Source of the DNA: Prorocentrum cordatum
Lineage: Eukaryota; Sar; Dinophyceae; Prorocentrales; Prorocentraceae
DNA length: 64,000 nt
Direction of reading: 5' to 3'
Assembly: GCA_963575745.1 (NCBI GenBank)
Contig: CAUYUJ010009513.1
Coordinates: 222,898 to 286,897, forward strand
In this document: piece after piece, positions 32,321 through 42,419 of the stretch
Layout of the letters: each line of letters starts with the position of its first letter
Position numbering within the stretch: the first letter of the stretch is position 1
Notes under the pieces: generated by a model
Seen by the model: the letters and a program-made list of their open reading frames with translations, nothing else
The model's database searches: none
Told to the model about the DNA's origin: nothing
Program-made: the position numbers and the translations under genes

Positions 32321-32812
32321 TCAGCGTCGCCCGCGGTCGAGGTCCCGCCCTCGATGTCGCTTGCCAGCGTAGTGTGCGTCGCCTCTCGGGGCGGTCCTTT
32401 TCTCCCTGGCACCCCTGCCCGCGCCGCTCCATGAGCTGTCCCGGCGGCCCCACCCCTCCCAGGGCGGCCGCGGGCGCCGTGAGGCGGCAGAGCTGGATGC
32501 GCCCGTCTGCGCGGCAACCCTGTAGTCAGTATACTCCGGCGGGGCAGCCGTGGCTACTCTAGGCTTGCTCCACGGGTACCGCTGGCCATCTCCACTGGGC
32601 TCGCCCGGGGAGGACGCGCGCGTGGGGTCACTGGCCCTGTCGGGTACTGACGGGGGAATTGGCGCGGCATTGCTACTGGCGGCCCATGGATGCGGGCGGC
32701 CGTCGCTATAGAGTCCCTTGGGGGGAGGCGCACTTGTGTCGCGCTGTAACAGGTTGCGATGCTTCTCCATGACTGTTGGCCACTCCACACGGAGCTGGTG
32801 GTCAACTTCCAT
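32321..32812 (-). CDS. unknown multi-ORF element, 3' ORF (WPTV module)
   Basis: Begins ATG GAA at 32812, one codon after the TAG of the upstream block, and in the same frame. It reads MEVDHQLRVEWPTVMEKH and RNLLQRD, then Pro/Ser/Arg-rich sequence to a stop at 32321 (ending in an Arg/Gly-rich RHRGRDLDRG tail that could bind nucleic acid). The first 25 residues align with the copy at 30240 (ERDLGLNVDWPTV, RHTRLLQRE). Whether it is made by readthrough, by re-initiation, or not at all cannot be told from sequence. Confidence 0.45.
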   Translation of the reverse strand: MEVDHQLRVEWPTVMEKHRNLLQRDTSAPPPKGLYSDGRPHPWAASSNAAPIPPSVPDRASDPTRASSPGEPSGDGQRYPWSKPRVATAAPPEYTDYRVAAQTGASSSAASRRPRPPWEGWGRRDSSWSGAGRGAREKRTAPRGDAHYAGKRHRGRDLDRGRR

Positions 32813-32815
32813 CTT

Positions 32816-33640
32816 CTAGGCATCGTAGCCTGCTTCTTCCCATGCTCGAAGAAATTCCTCGCAGAGCTGCACCGTGTTCTTCTTGGGGTCGGATTTGATG
32901 TTGACCAACGGGCGTCCGTGCTTGCTGCCTGCCTTACGAACCCATGCAGTCCATATCCCGTTGAATGCGCCTCCCAGCGTCTTCTGAAGCCTGATGATCT
33001 TGTCTGAGGCTGGTTCGTCACCCTTAGCGTCAGCCTCGCAGATGGGCTTCATGCGCATGGGAAGTCCACCAAGGGGGTCGTCTCGGCGCGCGGGTGGGAG
33101 GGGGATTGCCTGCGGGTCGGCCCGTCGGTCCGGGCTGCGGTTCTGCCAGGGCGAGCTGAGTGGCGGGCGGGCATCGCGCTCAAGCGTGGCGTCCTCAGGA
33201 GCGGAGTGCCGACGGCGATCTGACCTGCCCCCCGCACCTCTTAGGTCTCTGCCGTCACCGATTGCTTCCATGATCGACCGGGAGCGAGCAGTCGCGAACG
33301 GCGTCCAGGTTGCCGACTCGTCCTTTGGTGGGGGCTGTGTCCACAGGGCTGTCCGACCGTGGGGGGCATCGTTGTCACTGGGGTCGGGGACGTCGGTCTC
33401 ATCTGCCTGTTGCGTGGGACTGGCGACCATGGAGACGGTCCTGTCTGGTGGGTTGTCCTCGTCGTAATCGACTTCGCATCCGCCGCTGCCGCATCCACGC
33501 CTGTCCGGGGATGGCACTTCCCTTGTTTCTCCGTCCGCCTGCGTCGCCGCAGAGGATTGCTGGAGGGGGGCGTCGTCAGGGGTGCAGCCAGGTGGAGCTG
33601 TTGGGGTTCGCTGCGCCAGACGGCAGCAGGGGATCCCTCA
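32816..33640 (-). CDS. unknown multi-ORF element, LGGAFNG block
   Basis: From about 33640 the frame is coding-like: GCEVDYDEDNPPDRT, ADETDVPDPSDNDAPHG, SRSIMEAIGDGRDL, DDPLGGLPMRM, then the best conserved part KIIRLQKTLGGAFNGIWTAW and EEFLRAWEEAGYDA, ending at TAG 32818-32816. The paralogous copy at 29659-30540 shares EADA, RLQKTLGGAFNG, AW and GY-x-A just before its stop. No known domain is recognised; the KIIRLQ...AW part is probably helical. The block continues a frame used upstream of 33640 only after a frame change. Confidence 0.45.
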
Positions 33641-33900
33641 CCCTCCTTGCTGCTGGTCCTCCCGACATTGCGCTCGCTGGCGAGGACCTCTAGTGTTCCT
33701 ACTGCGAGGTCGTCCTTCATTTGGGACAGGAAGCGGTTCAGCGCATCCAACGGTTGGCGCTGGGGGCACTGTCCCTTTTGGCTGTGGAGTTTGTTGGCGA
33801 AGGACCGCCAGGCCTCCTGGCACTTCTGATTCCTCCCCACCAGTTGCGTGATGACGTTGGCCGCAGCGGCCCTCTGTCCGCCCCAGGGGATGATGGGGGG
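33560..33900 (-). CDS. unknown multi-ORF element, QLVGRNQKCQEAW block
   Basis: Coding-like frame just after a run of nine G (33895-33903): IIPWGGQRAAAANVITQLVG, EAWRSFANKLHSQKG, LDALNRFLSQMKDDLAVGTL and EVLASERNVG. It joins the upstream block (ending LARFLEAIYGGEVPRNG) if one C is added to the run on the minus strand. Thus either the run slips, the sequence has a one-base error, or the gene is broken. The boundary with the next block, somewhere in 33560-33650, is another frame change. Confidence 0.4.
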
Positions 33901-35576
33901 GGGCGACCATTCCTGGGGACCTCGCCCCCGTAGATGGCTTCCAGGAAGCGCGCCAGGTGTTCGTGTGACCATCCCGACTCATCGGTCACATCGCCCACTA
34001 TTCCCCTGCCCAAGCGCTGCGTGAAGGCCGTCCAGAGGGTGTGAACCGCGTGGTTCCACTCAATCAGAAACTTGACCAGCTCGCGGACGGGGCCGCACGA
34101 CTGCTCTCCACCAAGACGGAGGGTGGAGTATGTGGGTAGCAGGGGTGCATTGGGTGGTGGGAGAGGCGGTAGAGCATACCCGCGGGTAGCTCCGCTGTCG
34201 GGGTCTCCCACTGGGCGCGAGGCGTGCCCTGGAAGGCTGTCGGGTGTTGCCGTCGGCGGGTGGGGGCCAGTGGGGCCAGTGGCCAGCGCTGGGCTGATTG
34301 GGGGGAGGTGAGCTGACATTTCGTAGATGTCCCAGTCCTGCGAGCCCTCGCTACTGGCGGGCCTCTTGGCTGGGGTGGCGGGGTATACTTCGTTCGAGCA
34401 TAGGTCCAGCACGATGTCGAGGACACTGGGGGCAAGGTCCCAGATGTGCACCAGGCACCTCCTGCAAGCCCAACTGGCATTCCACTGCCTTCTGACCCAC
34501 AACGACGGCATTGCCTCCCATGCTGGGAGACCTGTCTGGTCACTGCAGTCGGCGTCCTACTGTGGACGCCATATGAAGCACCCTGGGGCGGGTGCGCCCG
34601 CCGGCCATTCGAGCAGTGGGGAGTAGGGGGGACAGAAGTCGCACGTGTCCGATGGCGCCCTGTACCCCAACGGTGGCCTGGACAGAGAGGGAAGGGTCCT
34701 AGCCCTCTTCTGCGCCCGGTTGTCGTCTAACCTGCGTCTATGCTCTTGCAGTAGCCACTGCATGGACTTCTTGCCGGCGTGCTCGGAGGGGTCGGGTTCG
34801 GGGAGGGGGATGCCTTTCTTCTCCAGTGAGACGACCCAGCAGCGCTCGCAGAGCCATCTGCAGTTCTTTCCATCCGTATACGCCTGCGCACGGTTCTGAG
34901 CGAGTAATTCCCGGGTGAAATCGTCTTCCCAGGTACCTGCTGTACCGTGAAGCCCCACGTTGAAGCACCCGTCGCAGTTGTAGGCGGCGTCCTTCTGCCG
35001 CCTGCTGAAGCGCTCATCGCGCGCAACGGGGGGGGCCAAGGATGTACCTGGGGCCGGGGAGGCAGGGATGTCTTCGTCGAGTCAGCGGTTGGAGATGGCC
35101 TTCCCGCCACCTATGTACTGGAGGTCGTCCATGGTCTGCGGGCTCCCTAGCCCTACCTCTGAACCCGCCAAGGCAGTGTGCAGCAGGCAGATGGAGCACT
35201 CTCCAACGTGCAGCTGTGTGACGTCAGCGGGCCGTACAATGGCCTCCAGCACGCGTAGGGGGGCCTCCAGGGTGAAATTGTGCGTCTGCATCCCAGCCCA
35301 CGTTTTCGGACAGCCGCATTCGCCTGCAACCTCGTGGTGGTGGGCGAATGTGGCCAAGGTGCTTGTATGGTGGATGACCTCGGCGAGCTTGGTGTGGAGA
35401 GTTTCGGGGTCTGCCAACGGGCACCCCCACGTCTCTGCATACTGTGTGCGGAACCCTTTGTGCGCTTCCTGCCAAGGGAGGAAAAGACCCATCATGGCCT
35501 CGAAGATGTCGCCAGTGGCCTCTGGGTTTGGGAAGGGCCAAAGTGTGGCACCGGGCCCACGCAACTGCAGCATCAT
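33900..35576 (-). CDS. unknown multi-ORF element, Cys-rich central frame with two stops
   Basis: One frame runs from ATG ATG at 35576 to 33900 and is cut only by TGA (35084-35082) and TAG (34559-34557). First part: GDIFEAMMGLFLPWQEAHKG, HHHEVAGECGCPKTWAGM, THNFTLEAPLRVLEAIVR and VGECSICLLHTALAGSEVG. Second part: AAYNCDGCFNVGLHG, WEDDFTRELLAQNRAQAY, CRWLCERCWVVSLEKKG and CDFCPPYSPLLEW. Third part: SWACRRCLVHIWDLAPSVLD, then a Pro-rich stretch, VRELVKFLIEWNHAVHTLW and RFLEAIYGGE. Four CxxC pairs (CDGC, CERC, CDFC, CRRC) suggest zinc binding. No family recognised. The stops mean decay or recoding. Confidence 0.5.
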
Positions 35577-36373
35577 CTTACCAGTAGCACTCTGAACGCG
35601 TGGGGGTTGAGTGGTTGCCCGTCGACTCCAACTAGGGATCCCGTGAGCTCAGTGTCGATCGCCTCGGGCTTGAGTAGGGCGTGCAGGTTCTCCATTCCCG
35701 GGTGCACCCTGTGCCGTCGGCACCGGCAGGTGGTACTGCTCCATGCTGCTGGAAACTGAAGGAGCGTATCCCAGGGAGTGCAGCGGCTAGAAGTCTTGGG
35801 GCGTCGGTTGGTTCCCACCATGCGGGGTAGTGGTGGAAGCGAGTCGTACGAGACGCCCAGCTGATTGTCGTTCCATGGCGTGCCCAGTCCGAGGAACCAG
35901 ACAATGGCTGCCCACGTGAGGTTGTACACGAGGTTGCTCGCGTCGGTCCCCACTTCGATGTCTAGGCAGTAGCCCAGGTGGCTCCAGGCCTTCCTGTCTA
36001 AGCTGCCTGGTTGCCTGGGTGTGGCCCCCATTTGCCACTGGTGGGGGTGCAGCCCGGAGACGGTGTACAGCAGGATAGCCGTGATAGGGTCGTCGACCAG
36101 CTTCTGAATGATGTCTGTGAGGGCGGCACCAAGCTTGTCCCAGGAGCACTGAGCGTCGAGTGGTGCCGCGATGCGGTCCGCGAAGGAGCTCTCCAACCTG
36201 GCCTTGGCCTTTTTGATGGCGTTATTCAGGCCTTTTACGCTGTCGTCCCCTGTGTGTGTGGGAACGGCGGGGATCCACGACTCAAGGTCCTCGATGGGGT
36301 CAAACTCCTGGAGTGAAGAAGTGTTCCCCAACCTCAGAGGATTATTGTTTTTTGTATGAATGAAGGTTCCCAA
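35573..36373 (-). CDS. unknown multi-ORF element, 5' ORF
   Basis: The frame encodes about 266 residues: LQEFDPIEDLESWIPAV, GLNNAIKKAKARLESSFADR, DPITAILLYTVSGLHPHQWQ, SHLGYCLDIEVGTDASNLVY and NLTWAAIVWFLGLGTPW. A Cys/Arg-rich stretch (about 35700-35810) may be out of frame. It ends in AGATGATG, where its TGA overlaps the ATG of the next frame by ATGA; GTAAG lies just before this and could instead be a splice donor. Near the 5' end it is bounded by ordinary sequence with no recognised promoter. The start chosen is the first available codon and is uncertain. Function unknown. Confidence 0.45.
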   Translation of the reverse strand: MGTFIHTKNNNPLRLGNTSSLQEFDPIEDLESWIPAVPTHTGDDSVKGLNNAIKKAKARLESSFADRIAAPLDAQCSWDKLGAALTDIIQKLVDDPITAILLYTVSGLHPHQWQMGATPRQPGSLDRKAWSHLGYCLDIEVGTDASNLVYNLTWAAIVWFLGLGTPWNDNQLGVSYDSLPPLPRMVGTNRRPKTSSRCTPWDTLLQFPAAWSSTTCRCRRHRVHPGMENLHALLKPEAIDTELTGSLVGVDGQPLNPHAFRVLLVR

Positions 36374-36589
36374 ACCTCCAAGAAGGAGAGCGTACTGATA
36401 CCAATAGGCGTCACGCGTCGTCGCACGGCTGGATGCGCCTTGCAGTCCGTGTCAGAGCTCAGCCTGGGAGAGGGCCGTGGAGCAGCGGTATCGGTATATA
36501 TGTACTCCCCCACAGCCAATGGCATGCCCTGACGGGGTCCGAAAGGAAATCCGACGAGTTCGGAATAGGACCGGACGGTTCTGGTGGGC

Positions 36590-37005
36590 GGCCAGTTGTG
36601 TGCGTGCGTGTGCGTGTGTGGGTGTGTTTGATTCGTCGTCTTTCCCCCCTTCATGCATGGTGACACAATTCGCTTAACGGTAAACCCGTTTCGCTTCGCC
36701 GCCAGCGCAGTGACTCTGCCCAGCCGCCGACGAAAAAAATGTGTGTGTGTGTGTATGTGTGTGCGCGTGCTGCGTGAGCCGCACCAGGTGTGCGCGCCTC
36801 GTCGACCTGTTTTAGGCTGCACCGCCGCGCGTGTGGCCGCGACGCCACAAGCGCGTGTGTGCGTGTGCGCGTGTGCGAGAATATGTGAACGTGTGTCTGT
36901 GTGCGTGTGTGTTCGTCTTGCCTGCCATCCCAGCTCTGTGATGCAATTCAAATGAAAGTATTCACGCAGCATGCGGCGCTGCCGAGGAATAAGTGTGTGT
37001 GTGTG

Positions 37006-37036
<31 letters not shown>

Positions 37037-37380
37037 ATGTCTGTCTGTCTGTCACTATGTCTGTCTGTCTGTCTGTGTCTGTGTGTCTCTGCGTCTTTGC
37101 CGTTCCCACTCAATTCACTCAGTCGTGTTGCTGCGCGCGTGGCCTCCACACCGAAAAGTGTTTCTCCGTGTGCATGCAAAAGGTTCCTGCAATTCCTCGG
37201 TCGGCTACGTCCGGCACTCGTTGGGGGTCACTGCTCCCGCGCGCGTCAACACCAGCGAATGACCATCTTGCCACTGACCGTGCTCAATGCCGCCGTTGGC
37301 TGGGCCTCGCTGGCGCGCCAGAGAAACACGTGTCTTTGTATGTGTGTATGTGTAACGGTGTCTCTGTCTGTGTCTGAGCG
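36590..37380 (+). repeat. TG-rich region with a GTCT tract
   Basis: GTCT repeats at about 36998-37080 and scattered TG runs at 36596-36640, 36738-36770, 36850-36915 and 37340-37375. Apparent Cys/Val-rich frames come from the repeats. Confidence 0.8.
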
Positions 37381-38599
37381 TTTATGTCTTCCGCCGTGGC
37401 GCCTGTGCTTGCTTCTGCTGGGGCAACAGTTCTGCAGCGAACGCGGCCGCCGCGGATATGTATATCCCTCCTGGGGACAGGTCGTCCGCCCAGGGCCGTC
37501 TATACTGATTGTCTTGGACACCTGGCGGCGACCTTTGGATGCCACAGAGATTCTGAGGACCCCAACCAATTCTCAGGGCGTCAATCGCCTGGAAACTCTT
37601 CGTCGCAGCGGTGGCAAACGCGCGTCGCTTCTGCAGCCTAAGCTGGGACACTGCTAGGCGAATCGAGCAGATGGCCTGGGAACCAAGAGACGAGAAGAGC
37701 CCCCTCTGGCCCGACCCCTTTCTGCGTCGGCTCGTCCTGCCCCTGGTCCTTCAGACTGTGGTCCTCCTGCTCCTCGTCACCATGACCCTCCGAACTCCCT
37801 TGCAGATCCCCTGCTCGATCCCTCGCCCCCCCTTCCCAGACCCAGACGTTGCGACTTATTCACCAGCGTCGACCCCCCAAAGGCCTGGACCCCTGCCCGG
37901 GGACCGGCCTCTCCTCCCGGGTGGCATCGGACGATCCTGCGGCCTGGCAGAGGCCCCTCGGGAGGCCAAAAACCAGGGTCTGGGCGTGGGCTCAGCTCCT
38001 CTCCTGCCTCCACAAAGGAGAAAAGGCCGACGGCTCCGTCTGCCCCTCCCGCCCCTGGCGCAGAGGGGCTGGTGCGCACCGCCACGCCGAGCTGCACGAT
38101 GCCGGAGCGGTCAAGGGGCCGAGACGCCGCCTGAGCGGAGGACGCGCTTCTCTTTGCAAGGGGTGCCGCCAAGCTGCTGCCACAAGCGCCAACTCGGGAA
38201 CGGAGCCCCTTTTTCTTGGGCCCGGGGAGCGCCCGACGGGAAGCCCTCTGAATGCAGTCCTTCCTGCCGCCAGGCCGTCACCGTAGTTGTTTTACAACCA
38301 AAACGTGGATTGAGGACGGGTAGTAAGGACGCAAGACCCTTGGAAGCCGAAGTTGCGATTTGCTATGCGGCGGGCGACCAAATCAAAAGGGAAAACGGCA
38401 GAGGACGGGCCGCAGAGGCAATCACACAAGGGTGCCATAGATGAAGGCGCGCGTTCTTACTGGGCGCATGGTCTGTAGTGTGTTTCAACCAAAAACCCGA
38501 CGCGATCGCTGGAGCTCTCCTCACCATCACCGGGCTCCGCCTTTCGCCCTGGACCGCCCGTCTCTCGAGGGCCCAGGGCTGCCACGGATGCGACGCGAA

Positions 38600-38712
38600 G
38601 AGAAGGGGGGCCGGCGCGTCCATGGGCACGCGCAAGATGGGTACGAAATCACTGGGTGTGATGCCCAACAGCAACATGCGTCCAACATCGGCACCCGGCG
38701 GTGCTCCACGTG
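38600..38712 (-). CDS. possible HCF173-like exon at the end of CIA30
   Basis: The minus frame PGADVGRMLLLGITPSDFV, PILRVPMDAPAPLL is protein-like and falls in the right place. In HCF173 the CIA30 domain ends with an LD..v..L.I strand, which ADVGRMLLLGI could represent. No convincing acceptor was identified, and the similarity is short. Confidence 0.25.
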
Positions 38713-39079
38713 AGCCCTTTTGTCTCGAATGGATCACGTCCTCGGCGACACCGACAGCGAGTCTGGCCCGACACGGGCAGTAACTACAGGCGATCTTCGT
38801 CCCGCTGTTTCCCGCACGCATGTTGATCGTGCCGAGTCCGGGAGGAGGCGACCTACAGTGGCAAACCCTGCACGGCGACCGGCGAGGCAAAACAGCACTG
38901 CGCTATGTTGCCTCCGCCCGCCGCGTGCCTCAACGAAAGCGACACCATACGGAGCTGCACCAAAATATCCGGCCGCGGCGCGCGAGGTCCGAGCGCAGAG
39001 GGGGAGGGAAGCGAAGGAGAGGCAGCAGGCAGGGCGGAAGCCGCCAGCCGATTGCAAGCCTTCCCCGCTGGGCCTCGTC

Positions 39080-39499
39080 CTCTGGCAGCTCCACGCCGTC
39101 GGCACGCACCGGCTGGAACGCACGGAAGGGGAGCCGCACCACGTGCCAGCCCGTATCCCCACACCGAAGGCCCGCCTCGTACTGCACCCTGGACTCCTCG
39201 AAGTCGGCGGTGCGGAGGAAGAAGGAGAGCCTGCTGCCGGGGGCCCGGCCGCGCAGCCGAAGCACGAGGCCGCCGAAGCGCCGAAGGTCGAGCTTGAGCA
39301 CCGGCGACCGCAGCTGGACCTGGCCGAAGGGCTCGAGGAAGTGCCCGACGAGACGGGCGCTGCCCGAGGGGTCGCGCGCCCAACGGGCCCGGTGGTCTCC
39401 GTAGCACACGTCCGAGTGGCGCCTGCGCTCCAAGTCCCACAGCTCGAGGTCGGTCTGGCGGTCGAAGCTGAAGAGGCGAACCTTGGCGCTGTATGCACC
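39080..39499 (-). CDS. HCF173: HCF173-like gene, CIA30 domain exon
   Basis: On the minus strand GTGCAACAG ends at 39500 and the exon opens in phase 0 with GGT GCA TAC. About 140 codons encode a galactose-binding-like CIA30 domain: GAYSAKVRLFSFDRQ, LVGHFLEPFGQVQLRSP, LDLRRFGGLVLRLRG, SRLSFFLRTADFEESRVQYE and WHVVRLPFRAFQPVRADG. The order (G-x-v-x-L/R-S-P, L-D-L..(F/Y).GL.L...G, the long Y..-beta strand, then WH.V.LPF.AF.P) is that of CIA30/NDUFAF1 proteins and of HCF173, where this domain interrupts the SDR. The exon lies between two SDR blocks, as HCF173 requires. The 3' end near 39080 is approximate. Confidence 0.75.
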
Positions 39500-40019
39500 C
39501 TGTTGCACGCCTGGGGCCAGCCCATGCCCGCCGAACTGGAGTCGTGCCCTCAAGCATCTCGAGGGGCGTTGGATATGGGCACCTCACCATCCACGTGTGG
39601 CGGGACGTGTCCATCATGCAACGCTCTGCAAGATCCTCCATCCGCAGCGGTGGCTGCGAACCAATACATCCGCCGATGTGACTTTTCCACTGCGCGACCC
39701 CAGACGTCCCGATGCCCTTCCCCAGAAAAAACGTTCCACCATGGATCAACTTTTGATGGCCCCGGGGGCAATCTTTTCGGCATGGTCAGTGTTTTCAGCC
39801 ATTTCCCGCAGCCAAAAGAACGTTGCAATTCCAAGCCAAAGAAGCTGCAAAACATCAGGATGCAGCGTGGCAGCTCTTTTACGCCGCGCCCTGCCGCGTG
39901 CGCTGACCGCACTGATCGCTTGTCCGCAGAAGATGATCCCGGGGCCCGAAAACAAAGTCTCAGAGTTAGATGCTCACTATGGGGACCTTGCCAGAGCCAC
40001 TAGCTAGCTCTACTTGTGC

Positions 40020-40145
40020 GTCGAAGCTGCGTCGAACGTCCGTCGACTGGAGCCAGACTTGGGTCGAACCTGAGTCGAACCTGAGTCAGTCGAGCCTGTG
40101 TCGAACCTGAGCCGAGGTGGAGTCGAACTGGAGTCGAGCGGATCC
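40020..40145 (+). repeat. 11-bp repeat GAGTCGAACCT, array 1
   Basis: Ten or so degenerate units (GGGTCGAACCT, GAGTCGAACCT, GTGTCGAACCT, GAGCCGAGGTG, GAGTCGAACTG). The same unit recurs at 52528-52626. Confidence 0.8.
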
Positions 40146-40324
40146 GTGAGGTGGGCCCCAGGAGTGCCCCCCCCCACCGAGCCTCTGACGGGAGGACCGC
40201 GCCGAGATTTTTGTTTTCGTGAGGAAAAAAAGCAAACCCCCTCAGAGGGCCAACGCCGCGCCGTCAGAGCTCTGGGCCCCCACGCGGGGCCACGCCTCCG
40301 GAGAGCGGCGGCTGCGAGCACGGG

Positions 40325-40398
40325 AGCCCCCAGGCGCGAGCCTGGCCCTCCGAGAAGTCCGCCCGGTACAGCTGCCAGCACGCGAGCAGGTCCCGCAC
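40325..40398 (-). CDS. HCF173: HCF173-like gene, helix exon before CIA30
   Basis: CCCCGACAG ends at 40399 and a phase-0 frame follows: VRDLLACWQLYRADF, SEGQARAWG. It aligns with the helix in HCF173 between the beta-4 strand and CIA30 (a V/G-x-x-x-L...(A/C)(F/W)Q.Y.....AQ.RA pattern). A GAGGAA tract (40442-40520), a polypyrimidine run on the gene strand, lies just upstream. The 3' end is uncertain. The exon is short and diverged, so most support comes from position and the acceptor. Confidence 0.5.
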
Positions 40399-40796
40399 CT
40401 GTCGGGGACCTACCCGCGCGGTTGCCCCCCAGGCCGCAGGCGACCCGAGGAGGAAGAGGAGGAAGAGAGAAAGAGAAGGAGGAGGAGGAGGAGGAGGAAG
40501 AGGAGACGGAGGCGACGGAGGAAGACGGGTCACCTAAGCCCTTCGGAGAAACCCTCCACCCTCACCTGTCGGGGACCTACCCCGAGAACCCTGGCGTTGC
40601 AATTTTTTCGCCACTGGCGATTTCGCCCCGTTTCAGGTCCCAGGACTCTCACAGATCGATCCGGGCTCGAACAGTGACGCGCGAAGATGGGGTCCGGAGC
40701 TAGGTCGGGCGATGATGTTTTGCGATGGCGCGGTGTCTTCGCAACGTCGGATCTCAGGGCATGCTGACCCGGGTCAATGCAAACCCGGGTCAGTCA

Positions 40797-40895
40797 GGCC
40801 TTGCAGGATCCTGCAAGATCCTTCAGGATCCTGCAGGATCCTGCGCCCAAGCCCGTGTCAGTGCGCCCCTGGCTCTGCAGGATCCTGCAAGATCA
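40797..40895. repeat. GGATCCTGCA short tandem repeat
   Basis: AGGATCCTGCA and AAGATCCTTC variants recur seven or eight times. The unit is palindromic (GGATCC, CTGCAG). Confidence 0.8.
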
Positions 40896-40964
40896 GGCGC
40901 CCTGGCTGACCCCCGCTTGCATCGACGCCCCCCGTCTCTTGAGCCCCGAGCCTGCTTCGCGCTC

Positions 40965-41041
40965 GGCGCCCCAGCTTCCCCGCCCGAGCACACGACGAAC
41001 TTGTCGACGCCGGCCACGGACTCGTAGAGGTCCGAGACAAC
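40965..41041 (-). CDS. HCF173: HCF173-like gene, beta-4 strand exon
   Basis: GCGGAACAG ends at 41042 and a phase-0 frame follows: VVSDLYESVAGVDKFVVCSG, GEAGAPS. It matches the part of NmrA-like SDRs where a helix (L..A..G.D) leads into the beta-4 strand (K/A-V-(I/V)-x-C/A). In plant HCF173 the same place reads LKSAVESCSKIIYCAT. The 5' neighbour should carry the beta-3 strand (a V-x-G-D motif), which I could not find between here and the LINE. Another frame just upstream (NVIDGGDEGLA) is protein-like and could be part of the exon if a base is misread. Confidence 0.5.
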
Positions 41042-41161
41042 CTGTTCCGCGCCAGGCCCTCGTCGCCGCCGTCGATCACGTTTCGGGGGGCGTCCACAGG
41101 AGGGGGTGGGGACTGGGGCCCTTTCGTCGTATCCTCATCGTCGATGGTTTTGTTGTGCTAT

Positions 41162-41184
41162 TCTCTCTCTCTCTCTCTCTCTCT
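41162..41184. repeat. TC dinucleotide tract
   Basis: Eleven TC units. Confidence 0.9.
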
Positions 41185-41584
41185 TGCCACTGGGCGCCCC
41201 CAGGCTGGTTTCACCAAAGTGCACAGCATGGCCAGGGACATGAGATCTCCACGGTCTCCTGGCACCCTCCCTCTCGAAGGCACCCCCTGCCCCTCCCCCC
41301 GCGTCCGCGCACATGACTTGGGCCACAATGCGCGCCCCTGCCACCTCCTCACAGCCTTTCCTCGGCACTTTTGTTCGTCGGCGGCGAGGCAGAGGCCGTC
41401 CGCACCAGCACGGGGCTAATCGGGGCAGCCGAAAGGCGAATTGTCCGGCGTGCGAGAGAAATCAACAAAGACGAGGGCGCCCGTTCACGCCTCGTCGGCG
41501 CACTCGGAGCACAAGACGAGGCGGCGGCATGAAACTGGACGTCCGAGGGTCCGCGAGGATCTCTTGGATCGGCGCTGGACCCAC

Positions 41585-41815
41585 GAGGAGGATGAGGAGG
41601 ATGAGGAGGAGGAGGAGGAGGAGGAGGAGAAGGAGGAGGAGGAGGAGGAGGAGGGGGCAGGAGCAGGAGGAGGGGGAGGCGGAGGAGGAGGAGGAGGAGA
41701 TGGAAGAGGAGGAGGAGGAGGAGGAGGAGGAGGACGAGGAGGAGGAGGAGGAGGAGGCCTCAGCGGAGGAGGAGGAGGAGGAGGAGGAGGAGGAGGAGGA
41801 GGAGCGGGAGCACGC
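41585..41815. repeat. GAG tract
   Basis: About 230 bp of GAG/GGA; pyrimidine on the minus strand. Confidence 0.9.
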
Positions 41816-42419
41816 AAAGGGGGCTTGGCGCAGGTCCAGAAAATATGCGCGGTCATCCACAAGTTCCCTTAATCTCGTGTCAGGGTTTGTCGACTTAGTG
41901 ACATCGGTGGACAAAAAAGTCCCCCATCGTGCCCCCCTTGCGAGCAACTGTGTCGCGATTGCGAAGGTCGTCATGCCGCAATGCCGTTGGTTCTTCTTTA
42001 AATCCTCCGCCGACTTTTTGTTCCAGCAATGCTGTGGTGTTTGGTCCTCGTCACGAACAAACAATACTCCGCGTCCTCCTTCTCTCCTCTTCCCCCTCTT
42101 CCTCCCTCCTCCCTCCATTGACTTTGCCCTCTACGTTTCCATCTCGGCACACCCCTCACACGTTTCGGGCACCCCCTAGGGAGCTCCAGCTAAAGCCAAA
42201 CCGCCAGGGTTCGCGGCTCCGAGATGCTGCGTGCGACGCGGTCTGGCCCAAGAGCGAGGTGAGCTGTGAGGAGGCACACTGGGGGAAATATATGGAACAA
42301 TTACTACTGGAGGAGGAGAGAGACGGGACCAGGCTCCCTCGCGAGGAAGCCTCCTGGAAGCGGCATCCAGAATGCAAATGCATCCCTGGCGTGTCGGAGG
42401 AAGCGGAGAAGAGAAGGGA

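Noticed and set aside
41820-42110. Minus-strand block with TFAIATQLLARG and RLRELVDDRAYFLDLR as a possible beta-3 exon
   Set aside because: No V-x-G-D motif, no clear acceptor and no match to the expected part of HCF173.
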